A stretch of 64,000 nt of DNA from Bianquea renquensis (GCF_014384895.1 NZ_JACRSQ010000017.1:1-64000); one strand, 5' to 3'. Numbered from the stretch's first letter, positions 1 to 9,317 are shown. Numbers and translations are program-made. Notes: generated from the letters alone by a model not told the origin.

Positions 1-93
1 AAGACCCCTTGAAGACGACGAGGAGATAGGCCGGAGGTGGAAGTTCCGAGAGGGATGGAGCTGACCGGTACTAATAGGTCGAGGAGCTTGATC
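1..93 (+). rRNA. 23S rRNA, 3' end (partial)
   Basis: The first bases match the conserved 3' end of bacterial 23S rRNA, including the segment GACCGGTACTAATAGGTCGA near 63-82, which lies close to the mature 3' end. The rest of the gene lies left of the window. The exact 3' end is estimated. No 5S rRNA gene follows before the tRNA cluster; bases 94-231 hold only spacer. Confidence 0.93.
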
Positions 94-231
94 AGGAGAG
101 AGGACGAGTGAAACGTGAAGGCGTGACTCAGAGGACGAGACAGGTCAAGAAAGTGGAGAAGACCTTTGGTTGTTTCTTTTTTCCCTTCAATGTGCAATTT
201 TGAATGTACTTAGCAAACTAAGTATATTTGT

Positions 232-305
232 GGCTCAGTGGTACAGTTGGTTAGTACGCCGGCCTGTCACGCCGGAGGTCGAGGGTTCGAGCCCCTTCTG
301 AGTCG
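232..305 (+). tRNA. tRNA-Asp (GTC)
   Basis: Full cloverleaf: acceptor 232-238 pairs with 298-304, D stem GTAC/GTAC, anticodon stem CCGGC/GCCGG around the loop CTGTCAC (anticodon GTC), and T loop TTCGAGC. The discriminator is G305. CCA is not encoded. Confidence 0.97.
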
Positions 306-347
306 TTTCTGTTGCCCCTGCGCAAGCTGGGTGATGGTAGAAGTGTT

Positions 348-420
348 GGGCGCATAGCTCAGCTGGGAGAGCACCTGCCTTACAAGCAGGGGGTCACAGG
401 TTCGAGCCCTGTTGCGCCCA
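348..420 (+). tRNA. tRNA-Val (TAC)
   Basis: Acceptor GGGCGCA pairs with TGCGCCC. The anticodon loop CTTACAA sits on stem CCTGC/GCAGG and reads valine codons with TAC. The T loop is TTCGAGC and CCA is not encoded. Confidence 0.97.
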
Positions 421-447
421 CTTCTAAGTAACAATGCACTGGTAAGT

Positions 448-520
448 GCCAACGTGGCTCAATTGGCAGAGCAGCTGACTTGTAATCAGCAGGTTATCGG
501 TTCGAGTCCGATCGTTGGCT
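448..520 (+). tRNA. tRNA-Thr (TGT)
   Basis: Acceptor GCCAACG pairs with CGTTGGC. The anticodon loop CTTGTAA (TGT) is closed by GCTGA/TCAGC. The discriminator is T520 and there is no encoded CCA. Only three bases separate it from the next tRNA. Confidence 0.97.
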
Positions 521-523
521 TAT

Positions 524-605
524 GGGGGGATTCCCGAGTGGCCAAAGGGGACAGACTGTAAATCTGCTGGCAGTGCCTTCGGAGGTTCGAATCCTCCTCC
601 CCCCA
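524..605 (+). tRNA. tRNA-Tyr (GTA)
   Basis: This class II tRNA has the long variable arm typical of bacterial tRNA-Tyr. Acceptor GGGGGGA pairs with TCCCCCC, and the anticodon loop CTGTAAA gives GTA. Confidence 0.97.
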
Positions 606-631
606 TTCAACGGTTGCGATACCGTTATCAT

Positions 632-704
<73 letters not shown>

Positions 705-716
705 GTCAAAGACAAT

Positions 717-757
717 CCGCAAGCCCTTTATTTTCAAGGGTTTGCGGTATTTCTTTA
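717..757 (+). terminator. Terminator of the rRNA/tRNA operon
   Basis: A 10-bp stem CCGCAAGCCC/GGGTTTGCGG (one G-T pair) starts 12 bases after tRNA-fMet and is followed by a T-rich tail. Confidence 0.85.
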
Positions 758-825
758 CCCTTGATTAATATTTTGTATTTACATCGCGCCTTTCGATAGA
801 TTTTTAAAGGTACCTTTGGCGGCTT

Positions 826-852
826 GACACCATTGTATTGGTGTCATTTTTT
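826..852 (+). terminator. Second terminator-like hairpin
   Basis: Stem GACACCA/TGGTGTC with a 6-base loop is followed directly by ATTTTTT. It may back up the rRNA operon terminator. Confidence 0.7.
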
Positions 853-968
853 AGTATGACGGGCCTGTCGTCAGTCTGTGGTGAAAGTCACAAGGGGCGT
901 AATTGCCGCTCCATGGAATACAATGAAGGCTTATAAAGGATATTTTCGCGGAAGGATACAAATATATC

Positions 969-1853
969 TTACAGCAAGTCTTTTGTCTTTCTTGCAAGAT
1001 ATAGCGGGATATTTGTGATATATCCGTCTTTCCGATATCCGCGCTTTGAAAAACGCAGTGCATGTTCCGGTTTGTGCTCAGCGATATATTTCTTAAAAGA
1101 CAGAGCGGATTTGTCTTCGCCTCCTTTTGCTTCAACAGGTATGATTTCCATTCCGCTCTGAATAACGAAATCAATCTCACTGTTTTTATCTGAATAATAA
1201 CGGGGGTCAATTTGAAATTGTCCGCGAAGCTGCTGCAGGACATAGTTTTCTGTCAGCGGACCTTTGAATTGATAATCCGTCTTTAAAAGAATGGCGCTGT
1301 TGTCGATACCGGCCATATGCTTAAGAAGTCCGGTATCAAATACAAATAGTTTGAACTGCTCCAGCTTATCAAAAGCAGACAGCGGATGTTCCATTTTTGA
1401 AACATTATAAATTCGGTTTAGCATACCGGCGGAGACAAGCCATTCGATCGCTTCCTCAAAATCACGAGCTCTCCCGCCTTCCCGGACAGCCCCATACATA
1501 AATTTTTCGTTGGGCTTGGCAAGCTGTGAAACGATGCTGCGAAATACCAGTAAAATTCGGCCGCTGTTGACCCTCCCGTTGTGTTTGGAAAAGTCGTTTT
1601 CGTAAACCTCAATAAGTTCTCGCTGAATTTGGTATATCTTTGCCGGATCCTTATATTTAATCCACGATGCAACGCATTCCGGCATACCTCCGATAATAAG
1701 ATAGTTGTTATATTCCTCTGTCTGCGCCTTTGGTTTCAAAGAAGCAATGGGCTCTTTCAGCGATATTTCGGTTGTAGCTCCGTATCTGACTGTTGCCTGT
1801 GACGACAACGGAGAGCTCCTGCCATTTTTGGTGTTTATGCATAAAGAACGCAT
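969..1853 (-). pseudogene. DUF4143-family ATPase, C-terminal part only
   Basis: The reading frame matches the second half of AAA_14/DUF4143 ATPases. It has the NNYLIIGGMPE segment, a winged-helix-like middle, and the C-terminal nuclease-like fold with SEIDFVIQ and PVEAKGG. The N-terminal P-loop ATPase domain of about 180-200 residues is missing, and the first 30 or so residues read as unrelated sequence. No Shine-Dalgarno sequence fits the first ATG. The fragment is therefore called a truncated gene that can no longer bind ATP. Its intact relative lies just to the right on the opposite strand. Confidence 0.75.
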
Positions 1854-1911
1854 ATCCGACTATGCTTACAATAGAAATATGAGTTTGGTTGCATTTTTCT
1901 ATTCTACAATC

Positions 1912-1940
1912 TTGACTTTTCAGAGCAAATATGCTATCCT
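1912..1940 (+). promoter_or_regulatory. Promoter for the DUF4143 ATPase
   Basis: TTGACT (1912-1917) and TATCCT (1935-1940) are 17 bp apart, about 50 bp before the start codon. An overlapping TATAAT at 1940-1945 has a 22-bp spacer and is less likely. Confidence 0.55.
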
Positions 1941-1992
1941 ATAATAGAAAAATGTTTTGAGTTGCAAAAAACTATTGTAAGGAAGTGCAGAT

Positions 1993-3288
1993 ATGGAAAT
2001 TAAGAGAGATTTTTATCTGAACAAGTTAATTAACCGTAAACACAACGGTCTGATTAAGGTCATTACGGGTATCCGCCGCTGCGGCAAGTCCTATTTGCTT
2101 AATACATTGTTTTATCAGCACCTTTTGGCGAATGGTATAAACGAAAGCCATATTATCAGATTTGCTTTTGATTCTGCTGATGATTTGTATTTGATGGGAG
2201 AAAGCCTGATAGAACTGGAAAAAGAGAACAGAAAAGTTGATCCGGAAAAATTTATGGCATATATTCGGTCAAAAATTTCAGATAAGGAAATGTACTACCT
2301 TCTTTTGGATGAAGTTCAGCTGCTGGACTGCTTTGAATCTGTGCTGAACGGATATTTGCGGAAAGATAATATGGATATCTATGTCACCGGAAGTAATGCT
2401 AAGTTTTTATCATCGGATATTATCACCGAATTTGCGGGACGCGGTGATGAAATCCATATGTATCCACTCAGCTTTTCTGAATTTATGACAGTCTTCCACG
2501 GTGATAAGTACGAAGGGCTGTCACAGTATATGCTGTATGGCGGAATACCGCTGGTAGTTCTTCGGGAAGAAGTCGGAGACAAGGCCGCTGCTCTATCTAA
2601 CTTGTTCAGCGAGATATATGTCAGGGATATATCGAAAAGAAATAAGGTGAAGAATCTGAGTGAACTGGAAGATCTGCTTAATATCCTTTCTTCTGCTATC
2701 GGGTCGCTGACAAATCCGGAAAAGCTGAAGGATACCTTCCGCAGTGTAAAAAAATCGAAAATAACCGCTGCCACCATAAAGAAATATCTCGGATATTTTG
2801 AAGATTCATTTTTATTGGAAGCAGCTCATCGCTATGATATTAAAGGCAGAGCATATATAGCCACTCCGCAAAAATATTATTTTTCCGATCTTGGACTTCG
2901 TAATGCACGAATCAATTTTCGGCAGTTTGAGCAAACCCACGCAATGGAAAATGTAATTTATAATGAACTTCGTATGCGTGGTTATAATGTGGATGTCGGA
3001 GTAGTTCCTATTGCAGAAAAAAATAAAGAAGGAAAAGTTATCAGAAAACAGCTTGAGGTTGATTTTATCTGTAATCTCGGTTCGGCCAGGTATTACATTC
3101 AATCTGCATATTCCATACCGGACGAGGATAAACTGAATCAAGAAATCAGACCTTTCCGTAAGATTGATGATTCTTTTAAGAAAATTGTTGTGACAAAGGA
3201 TATTGTTCCGGCTCACTATGATGAAAACGGATTTTTCATTATAAATATTTATGATTTTCTGCTCAACCCTAAAAGTTTAGAAGGATAA
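1993..3288 (+). CDS. AAA_14/DUF4143-family ATPase, intact
   Basis: A 431-residue protein of the AAA_14/DUF4143 family, whose physiological role is not settled. Near residues 25-35 it has a Walker A loop (ITGIRRCGKSYLL) and near 100 a Walker B segment (YYLLLDEVQ). The C-terminal half carries a DUF4143 domain with the EVDFICN motif typical of its nuclease-like fold. Length is normal for the family. The start is supported by AAGGAAGTG seven bases upstream and by a promoter at 1912. Two broken relatives flank it (969-1853 and 3599-4175), so this is the only complete member of a local cluster. Confidence 0.88.
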   Translation: MEIKRDFYLNKLINRKHNGLIKVITGIRRCGKSYLLNTLFYQHLLANGINESHIIRFAFDSADDLYLMGESLIELEKENRKVDPEKFMAYIRSKISDKEMYYLLLDEVQLLDCFESVLNGYLRKDNMDIYVTGSNAKFLSSDIITEFAGRGDEIHMYPLSFSEFMTVFHGDKYEGLSQYMLYGGIPLVVLREEVGDKAAALSNLFSEIYVRDISKRNKVKNLSELEDLLNILSSAIGSLTNPEKLKDTFRSVKKSKITAATIKKYLGYFEDSFLLEAAHRYDIKGRAYIATPQKYYFSDLGLRNARINFRQFEQTHAMENVIYNELRMRGYNVDVGVVPIAEKNKEGKVIRKQLEVDFICNLGSARYYIQSAYSIPDEDKLNQEIRPFRKIDDSFKKIVVTKDIVPAHYDENGFFIINIYDFLLNPKSLEG

Positions 3289-3301
3289 TTCTCAAAGTGC
3301 G

Positions 3302-3487
3302 CAAGATAAAATGCTCCTTTTAACTGAAGAAATTGGCGAATTGGCAAAAGCAGTTCGAAAATCAGCTACGTCAATGGCTATTGATTATGAGAAAATTCAA
3401 AACTACGATACAGTCGATGTGAGCGTATCACTCGCATGGTGCAGATGCAAGCCGAGAAGTTTGCTTATATTAAGCGAAAGAGCTTAA
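3302..3487 (+). pseudogene. MazG-like nucleotide pyrophosphohydrolase relic
   Basis: The frame begins with KMLLLTEEIGELAKAVRK, the first metal-binding helix of MazG-like NTP pyrophosphohydrolases, where the E-E-I-G-E pattern coordinates magnesium. There is no start codon or ribosome site. After about 45 residues the similarity stops and the frame closes, so the second metal-binding helix (EExxD) is lost. It is a fragment left by deletion. Confidence 0.7.
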
Positions 3488-3598
3488 TGAGCTCCTTTTA
3501 CCGGAAGCAGACCTTATTTGATATGGGGGTTGACAGCAAAAGAAAAACTCTAATCTTTCTAATTCCATTTTTAGTTGAAATTTATTTTTGGTAAACAG

Positions 3599-4175
3599 TT
3601 AGTTTTCTGCAAGCCAATCTGCAATATCGACTATACGAACACCTTCATATTGGTATTCTTCATTTTGCGTTCTTGCAATAAGCATTTTAGGATAGGCGTC
3701 CCTGATTTCTAACAACGGAGAAACTTCACGCTTGAATGTTGTATCTTCGCTAATGGTATCCGAAACCTGAATATAGATTTTTTCACTGCGTTTTATGGCA
3801 ACAAAATCTATTTCTTTTTTGTATAAGACGCCTACATATACTTCATATCCCCGTCTCAGTAATTCAATTGCAACAATATTTTCAAGAACTCTTCCTGTAT
3901 CCAGATTTTTGGTCCCAAGTTTGGCATACCTGAAAGTATGGTCGCTGAGTAGAGTTTATCGAGGATAGATATTTTTTTCCTTGAATATCATATCTGCGGA
4001 AACGATAAAATGCAAATGCATTACAAAGATATTCGATATACTTGCCAACTGTTTTATGGTTGATTTTATCCTTATTATTCGTCAGTGCCTCAGCAATATT
4101 TCTGGCAGATGTCTAATTGGATATGTTATCCATCATGTAATCAACGATTCGATCCATCAGAACCGTATTATGAAT
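3599..4175 (-). pseudogene. DUF4143-family ATPase, decayed C-terminal part
   Basis: Reading leftward, several frames in turn give recognisable pieces of a DUF4143 C-terminus: DRIVDYMMDNISN, then ALTNNKDKINHKTVGKYIEY, then [20 protein letters not shown] with [16 protein letters not shown], ending [14 protein letters not shown] at 3599. At least two frame changes (near 4113 and 3940) separate these pieces, and the ATPase half is absent. Confidence 0.72.
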
Positions 4176-4373
4176 ATGAGCAGCCACAAGTTGCCAGATT
4201 GCTTAATGTCAGGTCGTTATATTTCGTTATATTTAAAACATGTAGCTTTTATATTCAAAAGATTACGATATAATAATAAAATAGGAATTTTCTCCAATTT
4301 TCTATAATAGCTTTGGTATTGCATCATTTCATTATGTTTTTATAAAAATATTTATAAAGGAGTGTGAAACATT

Positions 4374-4898
4374 ATGAAAAAAGATTATCCCACAATGGAG
4401 CAAAAACTTACTGTAGAATCAATCGAAAAAGAAGTACGGATTGTTAAACTGCCACGCATGCGTATGATTCGTTCACCTATTGGAAATCCTGAGGAACCGA
4501 ATGGAAAACTGCAAGAATTTTATAAATGGGCGCTTTGTGAATTATTTAATAATGAAGAGGAGTATCCTTATGGCGGAGGAACACCGCTCTTTTCCGTTGA
4601 TAATAATGGATTTCAATTTTTAGTCAAAGTAAATGACGACTTTGTCAATACACCCGGTTGGGAAGAATTCAATTTTACCGGAGGATTATACGCTGTTTTT
4701 TCTGCCTGGATGCCCGAAATGCTTACAAAGTATGAACAGTTTAATATATGGTTAGAGAACAGCAGTATTTATAAGGCTGACAAAGATGCTGAAAAAGAAG
4801 GACGTTTGGTTATGAGTCATATTGTAACCCCTCCTGCATTACAAGAAAAATTACAAAATGAACAGCATGATATATTTGTGCCTATTCAGTTGAAATGA
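4374..4898 (+). CDS. GyrI-like/AraC effector-binding domain protein
   Basis: A 174-residue single-domain protein. The pattern VRIVKLPRMRMIRSPIGNPEE, the central aromatic stretch and FTGGLYAVFSAW match the stand-alone GyrI-like small-molecule-binding domain, which is also found at the C-terminus of AraC and MerR-type regulators. There is no DNA-binding domain, so it may act by binding a small hydrophobic ligand; this is inferred from the family. AAAGGAGTGTGAAAC precedes the ATG. It stands alone between relics. Confidence 0.78.
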   Translation: MKKDYPTMEQKLTVESIEKEVRIVKLPRMRMIRSPIGNPEEPNGKLQEFYKWALCELFNNEEEYPYGGGTPLFSVDNNGFQFLVKVNDDFVNTPGWEEFNFTGGLYAVFSAWMPEMLTKYEQFNIWLENSSIYKADKDAEKEGRLVMSHIVTPPALQEKLQNEQHDIFVPIQLK

Positions 4899-5027
4899 CC
4901 TTTTCATAAATTCAATATTGCATATGAGAGGATCTGCAATTGCAAGTTCTTGTTCACATGCAATCAACAAATATACACAAACGGTTTTTGATTAATTCAT
5001 ATTTTCTGCCACGCGACTTTTAGACAA

Positions 5028-5057
5028 AGAGGCGAGCATTTTTGAATGCCCGCCTCT
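5028..5057. terminator. Hairpin, possible terminator after 4898
   Basis: AGAGGCG-A-GCATT and AATGC-C-CGCCTCT form a 12-bp stem with one mismatch and a 4-base loop. The T tract is poor, so intrinsic termination is plausible but not certain. Confidence 0.5.
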
Positions 5058-5106
5058 TCAACGTTTTGACAAAACTTAACGAAAAAATTACACAATGATT
5101 ATTAAA

Positions 5107-5358
5107 TTAAATTCTTGTTAAGATGTATTCGCTCAACTCTCTGATGCTTTTAAATCGATCCATTACTAGATCACTATCATAAAATTCGAAATCGAATTCA
5201 TTTTAAACTCCTACAATAATTTTAATAAAATTTACCGAGTTAATCCCTAAATCAGAAAAATTAGAATCTGCATCAACTTGATCATTTATATTTATATATT
5301 CTTTTATTATATCAATTACATTTTAAATAATAACATCAACATATTTTATAGTTTCCAT
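5107..5358 (-). pseudogene. Acyl carrier protein relic with two in-frame stops
   Basis: Reading from the ATG at 5358 gives METIKYVDVII, a TAA stop, then an 84-codon frame with the pattern DADSNFSDLGINSVNFIKI. The D-x-G-x-N/D-S-V motif is the 4'-phosphopantetheine attachment site of acyl/peptidyl carrier proteins, and Ser in GINS is the attachment residue. A second TAA falls just after this helix; the frame then resumes with NEFDFEFYDSDLVMDRFKSI, a typical helix III region. AAAGGA lies 13 bases before the ATG. It looks like a complete carrier-protein gene killed by two nonsense mutations. No synthase gene remains nearby. Confidence 0.78.
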
Positions 5359-5655
5359 TTGTTCTATGTGTCCTTTCTGCAGCTGGCTAAATATTTAATT
5401 TAAAGTGGTTTTCACAACATAGGTCTCTATCTTTACACAAGCTTCGTTTTCGCGTTGAATTATAGACGAAAGCAATGTATTGCAGGAATTAAACAATCTA
5501 CTGCTATATTGAATAAACAACTTCATATACATATTAAACAGCTTCATTTATGTATCAAAGCATGCCAATCTTTAGAACATTGACTTAATGTCGTTAAACC
5601 GAAATGTAGCATATTCCGTAACACAAAGGGAAAGTTGCTATTTTTCTGAAAATGT
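5359..5655. other. AT-rich stretch without a recognised gene
   Basis: About 300 bases with no convincing reading frame, RNA or repeat. It lies between the carrier-protein relic and the XRE gene promoter. Confidence 0.6.
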
Positions 5656-5659
5656 TAAA

Positions 5660-5697
5660 TTGCGTTGCTTGTGGCAACGGGCAATTTAGTCTACAAT
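5660..5697 (+). promoter_or_regulatory. Promoter and operator-like dyad for the XRE gene
   Basis: A dyad (TGCGTTGC-TTGTG-GCAACGGGCA with one extra base) covers the likely -35 region. A TACAAT -10 box lies at 5692-5697, with TTGTGG 17 bp upstream. This layout would suit self-repression by the XRE protein. Confidence 0.45.
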
Positions 5698-5727
5698 AAG
5701 GGTGCAATCGAAAGGAGGCTATCCCTA

Positions 5728-5838
5728 ATGCTCAATGAAAATATTAAAGCAATCAGAAAATCAAAGGGACTTTCACAACAAGAGCTTGCTGTCAAGCTGA
5801 ACATCGTGCGACAGACAGTTTCTAAATGGGAGCAAGGA
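5728..5838 (+). pseudogene. XRE-family regulator, N-terminal exon-like half (interrupted by IME-1)
   Basis: 37 codons encode a standard HTH_3 DNA-binding domain start: NENIKAIRKSKGLSQQELA, then VRQTVSKWEQG. AAAGGAGG lies nine bases before the ATG. The gene is cut at WEQG by a 13.5-kb element. The missing part (LSVPDSDMLISL, then two membrane segments) is found in frame at 19377-19775. In the present state the ribosome runs into the element and stops at 5853, leaving 41 residues. The intact gene would encode about 169 residues. Confidence 0.88.
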
Positions 5839-5858
5839 GTTTCCCATAGTTAAAGATA
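5839..5858 (+). repeat. IME-1 left terminal inverted repeat (att arm)
   Basis: GTTTCCCATAGTTAAAGATA pairs with the right end 19353-19372 (reverse complement) at 18 of 20 positions. In a circular joint the two arms would face each other around GGGA, as in the attP site of a serine recombinase. Confidence 0.85.
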
Positions 5859-5926
5859 CCACACCCAATATCACAAACTCACGCTTAAACAATATTCCTT
5901 AGTCAACCACATACAATAGCAAATAC

Positions 5927-5966
5927 AAAAAAGCTGGAAGCAGACTTAATTTTGCTTCCAGCTTTT
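5927..5966 (-). terminator. Terminator of the ABC transporter operon
   Basis: On the minus strand AAAAGCTGGAAGC and GCTTCCAGCTTTTTT form a strong stem with a T tract, ten bases after the permease stop codon. Confidence 0.85.
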
Positions 5967-5975
5967 CTATATTAT

Positions 5976-8552
5976 TTAGTTTTGATGAAGCCGTTCTATA
6001 ATACTTGTTTTTGCGTTCTTTCGATATATGATTGCCGGAATAATAACCGTTAGCGCAATCAAAAATGGATAGATAACAAACATAGGGAAAATAACAAATT
6101 TATAAGTGAAAAACCAAATGCTATTTGAAATTGCTCTTACAATGATAACCGATACCAGAGAACCAAATACGATTGACGCAACAACTGTTCCCGCAGCATA
6201 GTATAAGCCCTCAAATGACAGCATTTTCTTTAGCTGTTTTCCTGTCATACCAATACTTTGAAGCATGGCAAGTTCTTTTCTTCGTGTAATAATGCTGGTA
6301 AGAACAGAGTTTACAAAATTTGTAATTCCTATTAAGCCAATGATAATGCTTAACGCTCCCCCTATGGTAATAATCAGAGAGGTTAAATCATTAAAGGAAT
6401 TGATATACGTTTGTTTAGAGTCGTAATTCATACTCGGCTCAATGTCCTCAACATAGCTGCTCAAAAATTCCTCCATATCAGCTTCCATACCGTCAACTAC
6501 ATTGAATGGGAAGCTAACCAAATGAGGTTGCTCGCAAAGAGGTAAGAAAACATCCGTCGGCATATAGAACTTTGCAAATCCGGTACTTCTTATCGTATCG
6601 GTGTTTTCATTGATTAGCACCTTTGCCATAACCTTGCAGTCAAAGTTATTATCTATACTACTGGAAAGTCCGTTCATTTGTACATGATTGAAGTGAAGTG
6701 TATCGCCAACATGAATATTAGGGTCATCAATAATGTTTCCATTGTCATCAGCGGTCAGGGCATACAGTACATAGTTCCCGGATTTTAATGCTTCCCAATC
6801 AATCGTTCCCTCTATAACATCCATTGAGTTCAGTAAAAAATCATCTGCTCCATATAATTGAACCAAAGGATTTCCCTCAGCGTCTTTGTTATAATTTGAG
6901 GTAACTCCATTCTCGACAGAAAATGCTTCTTCCAAAATCTTTGTAGTATATAACTCGCCACCCTCATCAAATGCCGGATTTTGCTTAACTGCTTCAATAA
7001 AAGAAGTGGAAAGGTCATTTTTGCTGTCGCTATTTCCAAACTTAAAATTGAAGTAATCCGCAGTAGAGATGATGAAATCCTTGTTTACAAATTTCTCTAC
7101 ATATTTTTCCACATCAAAGCCGCTTGCAAGTGTGAATACAGTGTTGAACAATACCAAACTCAAAGTCATAGAAATAATAACCAAAATTGTACGTTTCTTG
7201 TTCCGACCAAGATTTGATAATGCCATGCGATGAATTTTGGCTCCATGTATAGACTTTTTATTAGACGTCTTTTTGCCTTGAAATGCTGTTGCGTCATTTT
7301 CGGTATAGCGGATTGCTTCAATAGGCGATACTGAACCTGCTATTTTGGCAGGCTTATTTACGCTAATAATCACTGTAACAAGTGCAAATAAAGCAGCTCC
7401 GATAAAAATAATTGGATTAGCAGTTACTTTTACTCCTGCGTCCGAAGCATAAACTGTGCCGTTCATTAAAAATGGTACTAATGCTCGTCCAACAAAGAAA
7501 CCAATTAGCAAGCCGAATGGAATACCGATAAAGGAAAGTAACATAGCCTGTTTGCTGATAAGTTTCTTTATTTGTCGTTTTGTTGTGCCTAAAGTTTTAA
7601 GCTGTCCGTAGGATTGAATATCTTGAATGACAGAGATTTGGAAAATATTATATATAATCAAATACCCTGTTATCATAATTAAAAGTATGCCAACAATCCC
7701 CGAAATCAATAAAGCTGGATTTTCTAAAAAGTTACTGCCTTGATATGCAGGACTAACACGAGCGATCACATAATTGTCATCTGATGGACTTCCGCCCATA
7801 GTATCACAAGTATAGCCCGTTTCAGCAAGAAGCTGATGTAATTTTGATTCGATAGCTCCGTTTCCATGAAACATAACATAAGCGGCGACTACGCCGGAAT
7901 AGTCATTATCTTCGGGATAGGTGTATGTTAAAAGTTCAGAATTATTGTCAACAAAGGCTTTAGAAACAATAAGTCGTCCAATATTACTTAGGCTGTCTGT
8001 TTCCCAAAATCCGCATAGTACAAAATTCTTTGAATATGAAATCCCTTTAATTTGATAGTCCAAAGTTACGGTTGCTCCGATTTCAGCAGGAATACCAAGT
8101 GCGTCCAGCGTTTTGGTATCAGCCATAATTTCATTCTCTGCTTCAGGACGGTGTCCCGTTGTTGGCTCATACCGTGCAAACTTCAAAGCAGTATCGTCCA
8201 TAAACCACATATCAGCACGCCATTTTTCCAGTCCGGGATTATTGATATGATAAGACACTGCCTTTGTATAGGCAATCTGTTCAATCATCTCATTGCCTTT
8301 TATATTATCAAAAACCTCATCGCTTATATAATTCAAAACCGCTTGACCGTCGCCACCTTGTTTTCTGATATTTTGGTCGTGAACGGTATCTATCAAACCA
8401 GAGCCTAATGTAAAAATGGTTGTAAAGAGTATAGTAGTTAGAGCGATTGCAATAATTGCAATGATATTTCTACTCTTTCCTGCTTTGAAATAACGGTTGG
8501 ATAATTTTTTGATAACAGGGCGATTGCTATTTCCAAATAAAATATCATTCAT
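5976..8552 (-). CDS. FtsX-type ABC transporter permease (BceB/MacB-like class)
   Basis: An 858-residue membrane protein. A first transmembrane helix follows the N-terminus (about residues 28-52), then a large extracytoplasmic domain, three helices in an FtsX domain (about 278-400), a further helix near 455, a second extracytoplasmic domain, and a C-terminal FtsX domain with three helices (about 725-845). Such permeases export or detoxify peptides and lipids in partnership with an ATPase, here the gene 14 bases upstream. The neighbouring kinase and regulator point to a cell-envelope stress or antimicrobial-peptide module like BceRSAB; that role is inferred. GGGGGGCAAAAACT precedes the ATG. Confidence 0.85.
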   Translation of the reverse strand: MNDILFGNSNRPVIKKLSNRYFKAGKSRNIIAIIAIALTTILFTTIFTLGSGLIDTVHDQNIRKQGGDGQAVLNYISDEVFDNIKGNEMIEQIAYTKAVSYHINNPGLEKWRADMWFMDDTALKFARYEPTTGHRPEAENEIMADTKTLDALGIPAEIGATVTLDYQIKGISYSKNFVLCGFWETDSLSNIGRLIVSKAFVDNNSELLTYTYPEDNDYSGVVAAYVMFHGNGAIESKLHQLLAETGYTCDTMGGSPSDDNYVIARVSPAYQGSNFLENPALLISGIVGILLIMITGYLIIYNIFQISVIQDIQSYGQLKTLGTTKRQIKKLISKQAMLLSFIGIPFGLLIGFFVGRALVPFLMNGTVYASDAGVKVTANPIIFIGAALFALVTVIISVNKPAKIAGSVSPIEAIRYTENDATAFQGKKTSNKKSIHGAKIHRMALSNLGRNKKRTILVIISMTLSLVLFNTVFTLASGFDVEKYVEKFVNKDFIISTADYFNFKFGNSDSKNDLSTSFIEAVKQNPAFDEGGELYTTKILEEAFSVENGVTSNYNKDAEGNPLVQLYGADDFLLNSMDVIEGTIDWEALKSGNYVLYALTADDNGNIIDDPNIHVGDTLHFNHVQMNGLSSSIDNNFDCKVMAKVLINENTDTIRSTGFAKFYMPTDVFLPLCEQPHLVSFPFNVVDGMEADMEEFLSSYVEDIEPSMNYDSKQTYINSFNDLTSLIITIGGALSIIIGLIGITNFVNSVLTSIITRRKELAMLQSIGMTGKQLKKMLSFEGLYYAAGTVVASIVFGSLVSVIIVRAISNSIWFFTYKFVIFPMFVIYPFLIALTVIIPAIIYRKNAKTSIIERLHQN

Positions 8553-8566
8553 AGTTTTTGCCCCCC

Positions 8567-9232
8567 TTATTCTGCAATTTTCCCGTCCTCAATGCGGACA
8601 ATACGGTCTGCAAGCTGGGCGATCTCGCTATTGTGGGTAATCATCACAATCGTTTGATGAAATTTCTGGCTTGTTACTTTCAACAGTCCCAATACATCGC
8701 TGCTTGTTTTACTGTCAAGATTGCCCGTTGGTTCATCGGCTAATATAATGGCAGGCTTTGAGACAAGGGCGCGAGCAATCGCTACACGCTGTTGCTGACC
8801 GCCGGATAAGTTGTTCGGCATATTTTGCAGCTTATCGCCGAGTGCCAGCATTTGCACAACTTCGTCCATGAAATTTTTATCTACTGTATCGCCATCCAAT
8901 TCTACGGGCAAAACAATGTTTTCATATACATTGAGAACGGGAACAAGGTTATAGTTCTGGAAAATAAAACCGATATTGCGTCTGCGGAAAATCGTAAGCT
9001 GTTCATCGTTCAGCCCTGACAAATCTTTTCCCTTGACCTTTACATTACCGGAAGTGGGAACATCCAAGCCCCCCATCATATTGAGCAATGTGGATTTTCC
9101 GCTGCCGGAAGTTCCCACAATGGCAACAAATTCTCCCTGTTCGACAGTGAGAGTTACACCATCCAGAGCTTTTGTGATATTCGGCTCGGTGCCATAGTAT
9201 TTTTTCAAGTTTTTTGTTTCTAAAATGCTCAT
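8567..9232 (-). CDS. ABC transporter ATPase subunit (LolD/BceA class)
   Basis: A 221-residue ATPase that powers the adjacent FtsX permease. Visible motifs are Walker [10 protein letters not shown], the signature [15 protein letters not shown], Walker [13 protein letters not shown] and the H-loop ITHN. The start at MSILETK is chosen because AAAGGATGG lies 11 bases upstream; an ATG four codons earlier overlaps that site. The gene follows a promoter with a TATAAT -10 box and an operator shared with the regulator gene. Confidence 0.92.
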   Translation of the reverse strand: MSILETKNLKKYYGTEPNITKALDGVTLTVEQGEFVAIVGTSGSGKSTLLNMMGGLDVPTSGNVKVKGKDLSGLNDEQLTIFRRRNIGFIFQNYNLVPVLNVYENIVLPVELDGDTVDKNFMDEVVQMLALGDKLQNMPNNLSGGQQQRVAIARALVSKPAIILADEPTGNLDSKTSSDVLGLLKVTSQKFHQTIVMITHNSEIAQLADRIVRIEDGKIAE

Positions 9233-9263
9233 AGAGAACACCATCCTTTCTTGTGATGGCTTC

Positions 9264-9297
9264 ATTATAAAGGGCAATCCTCACAGAAATGTCACAG
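9264..9297 (-). promoter_or_regulatory. Promoter and response-regulator operator of the ABC operon
   Basis: On the minus strand two TGTGA half-sites stand in tandem with an 11-bp period, followed after 11 bp by a perfect TATAAT (plus-strand 9264-9269). The same arrangement with identical spacings lies before the response regulator at 11090-11111. Confidence 0.75.
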
Positions 9298-9317
9298 CCG
9301 ACATAATAAATTGCCCT

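Noticed and set aside
5107..5358. Stop-codon read-through or recoding in the carrier-protein gene
   Set aside because: Both stops are TAA, there is no recoding structure, and the neighbours are also decayed; ordinary decay is simpler.
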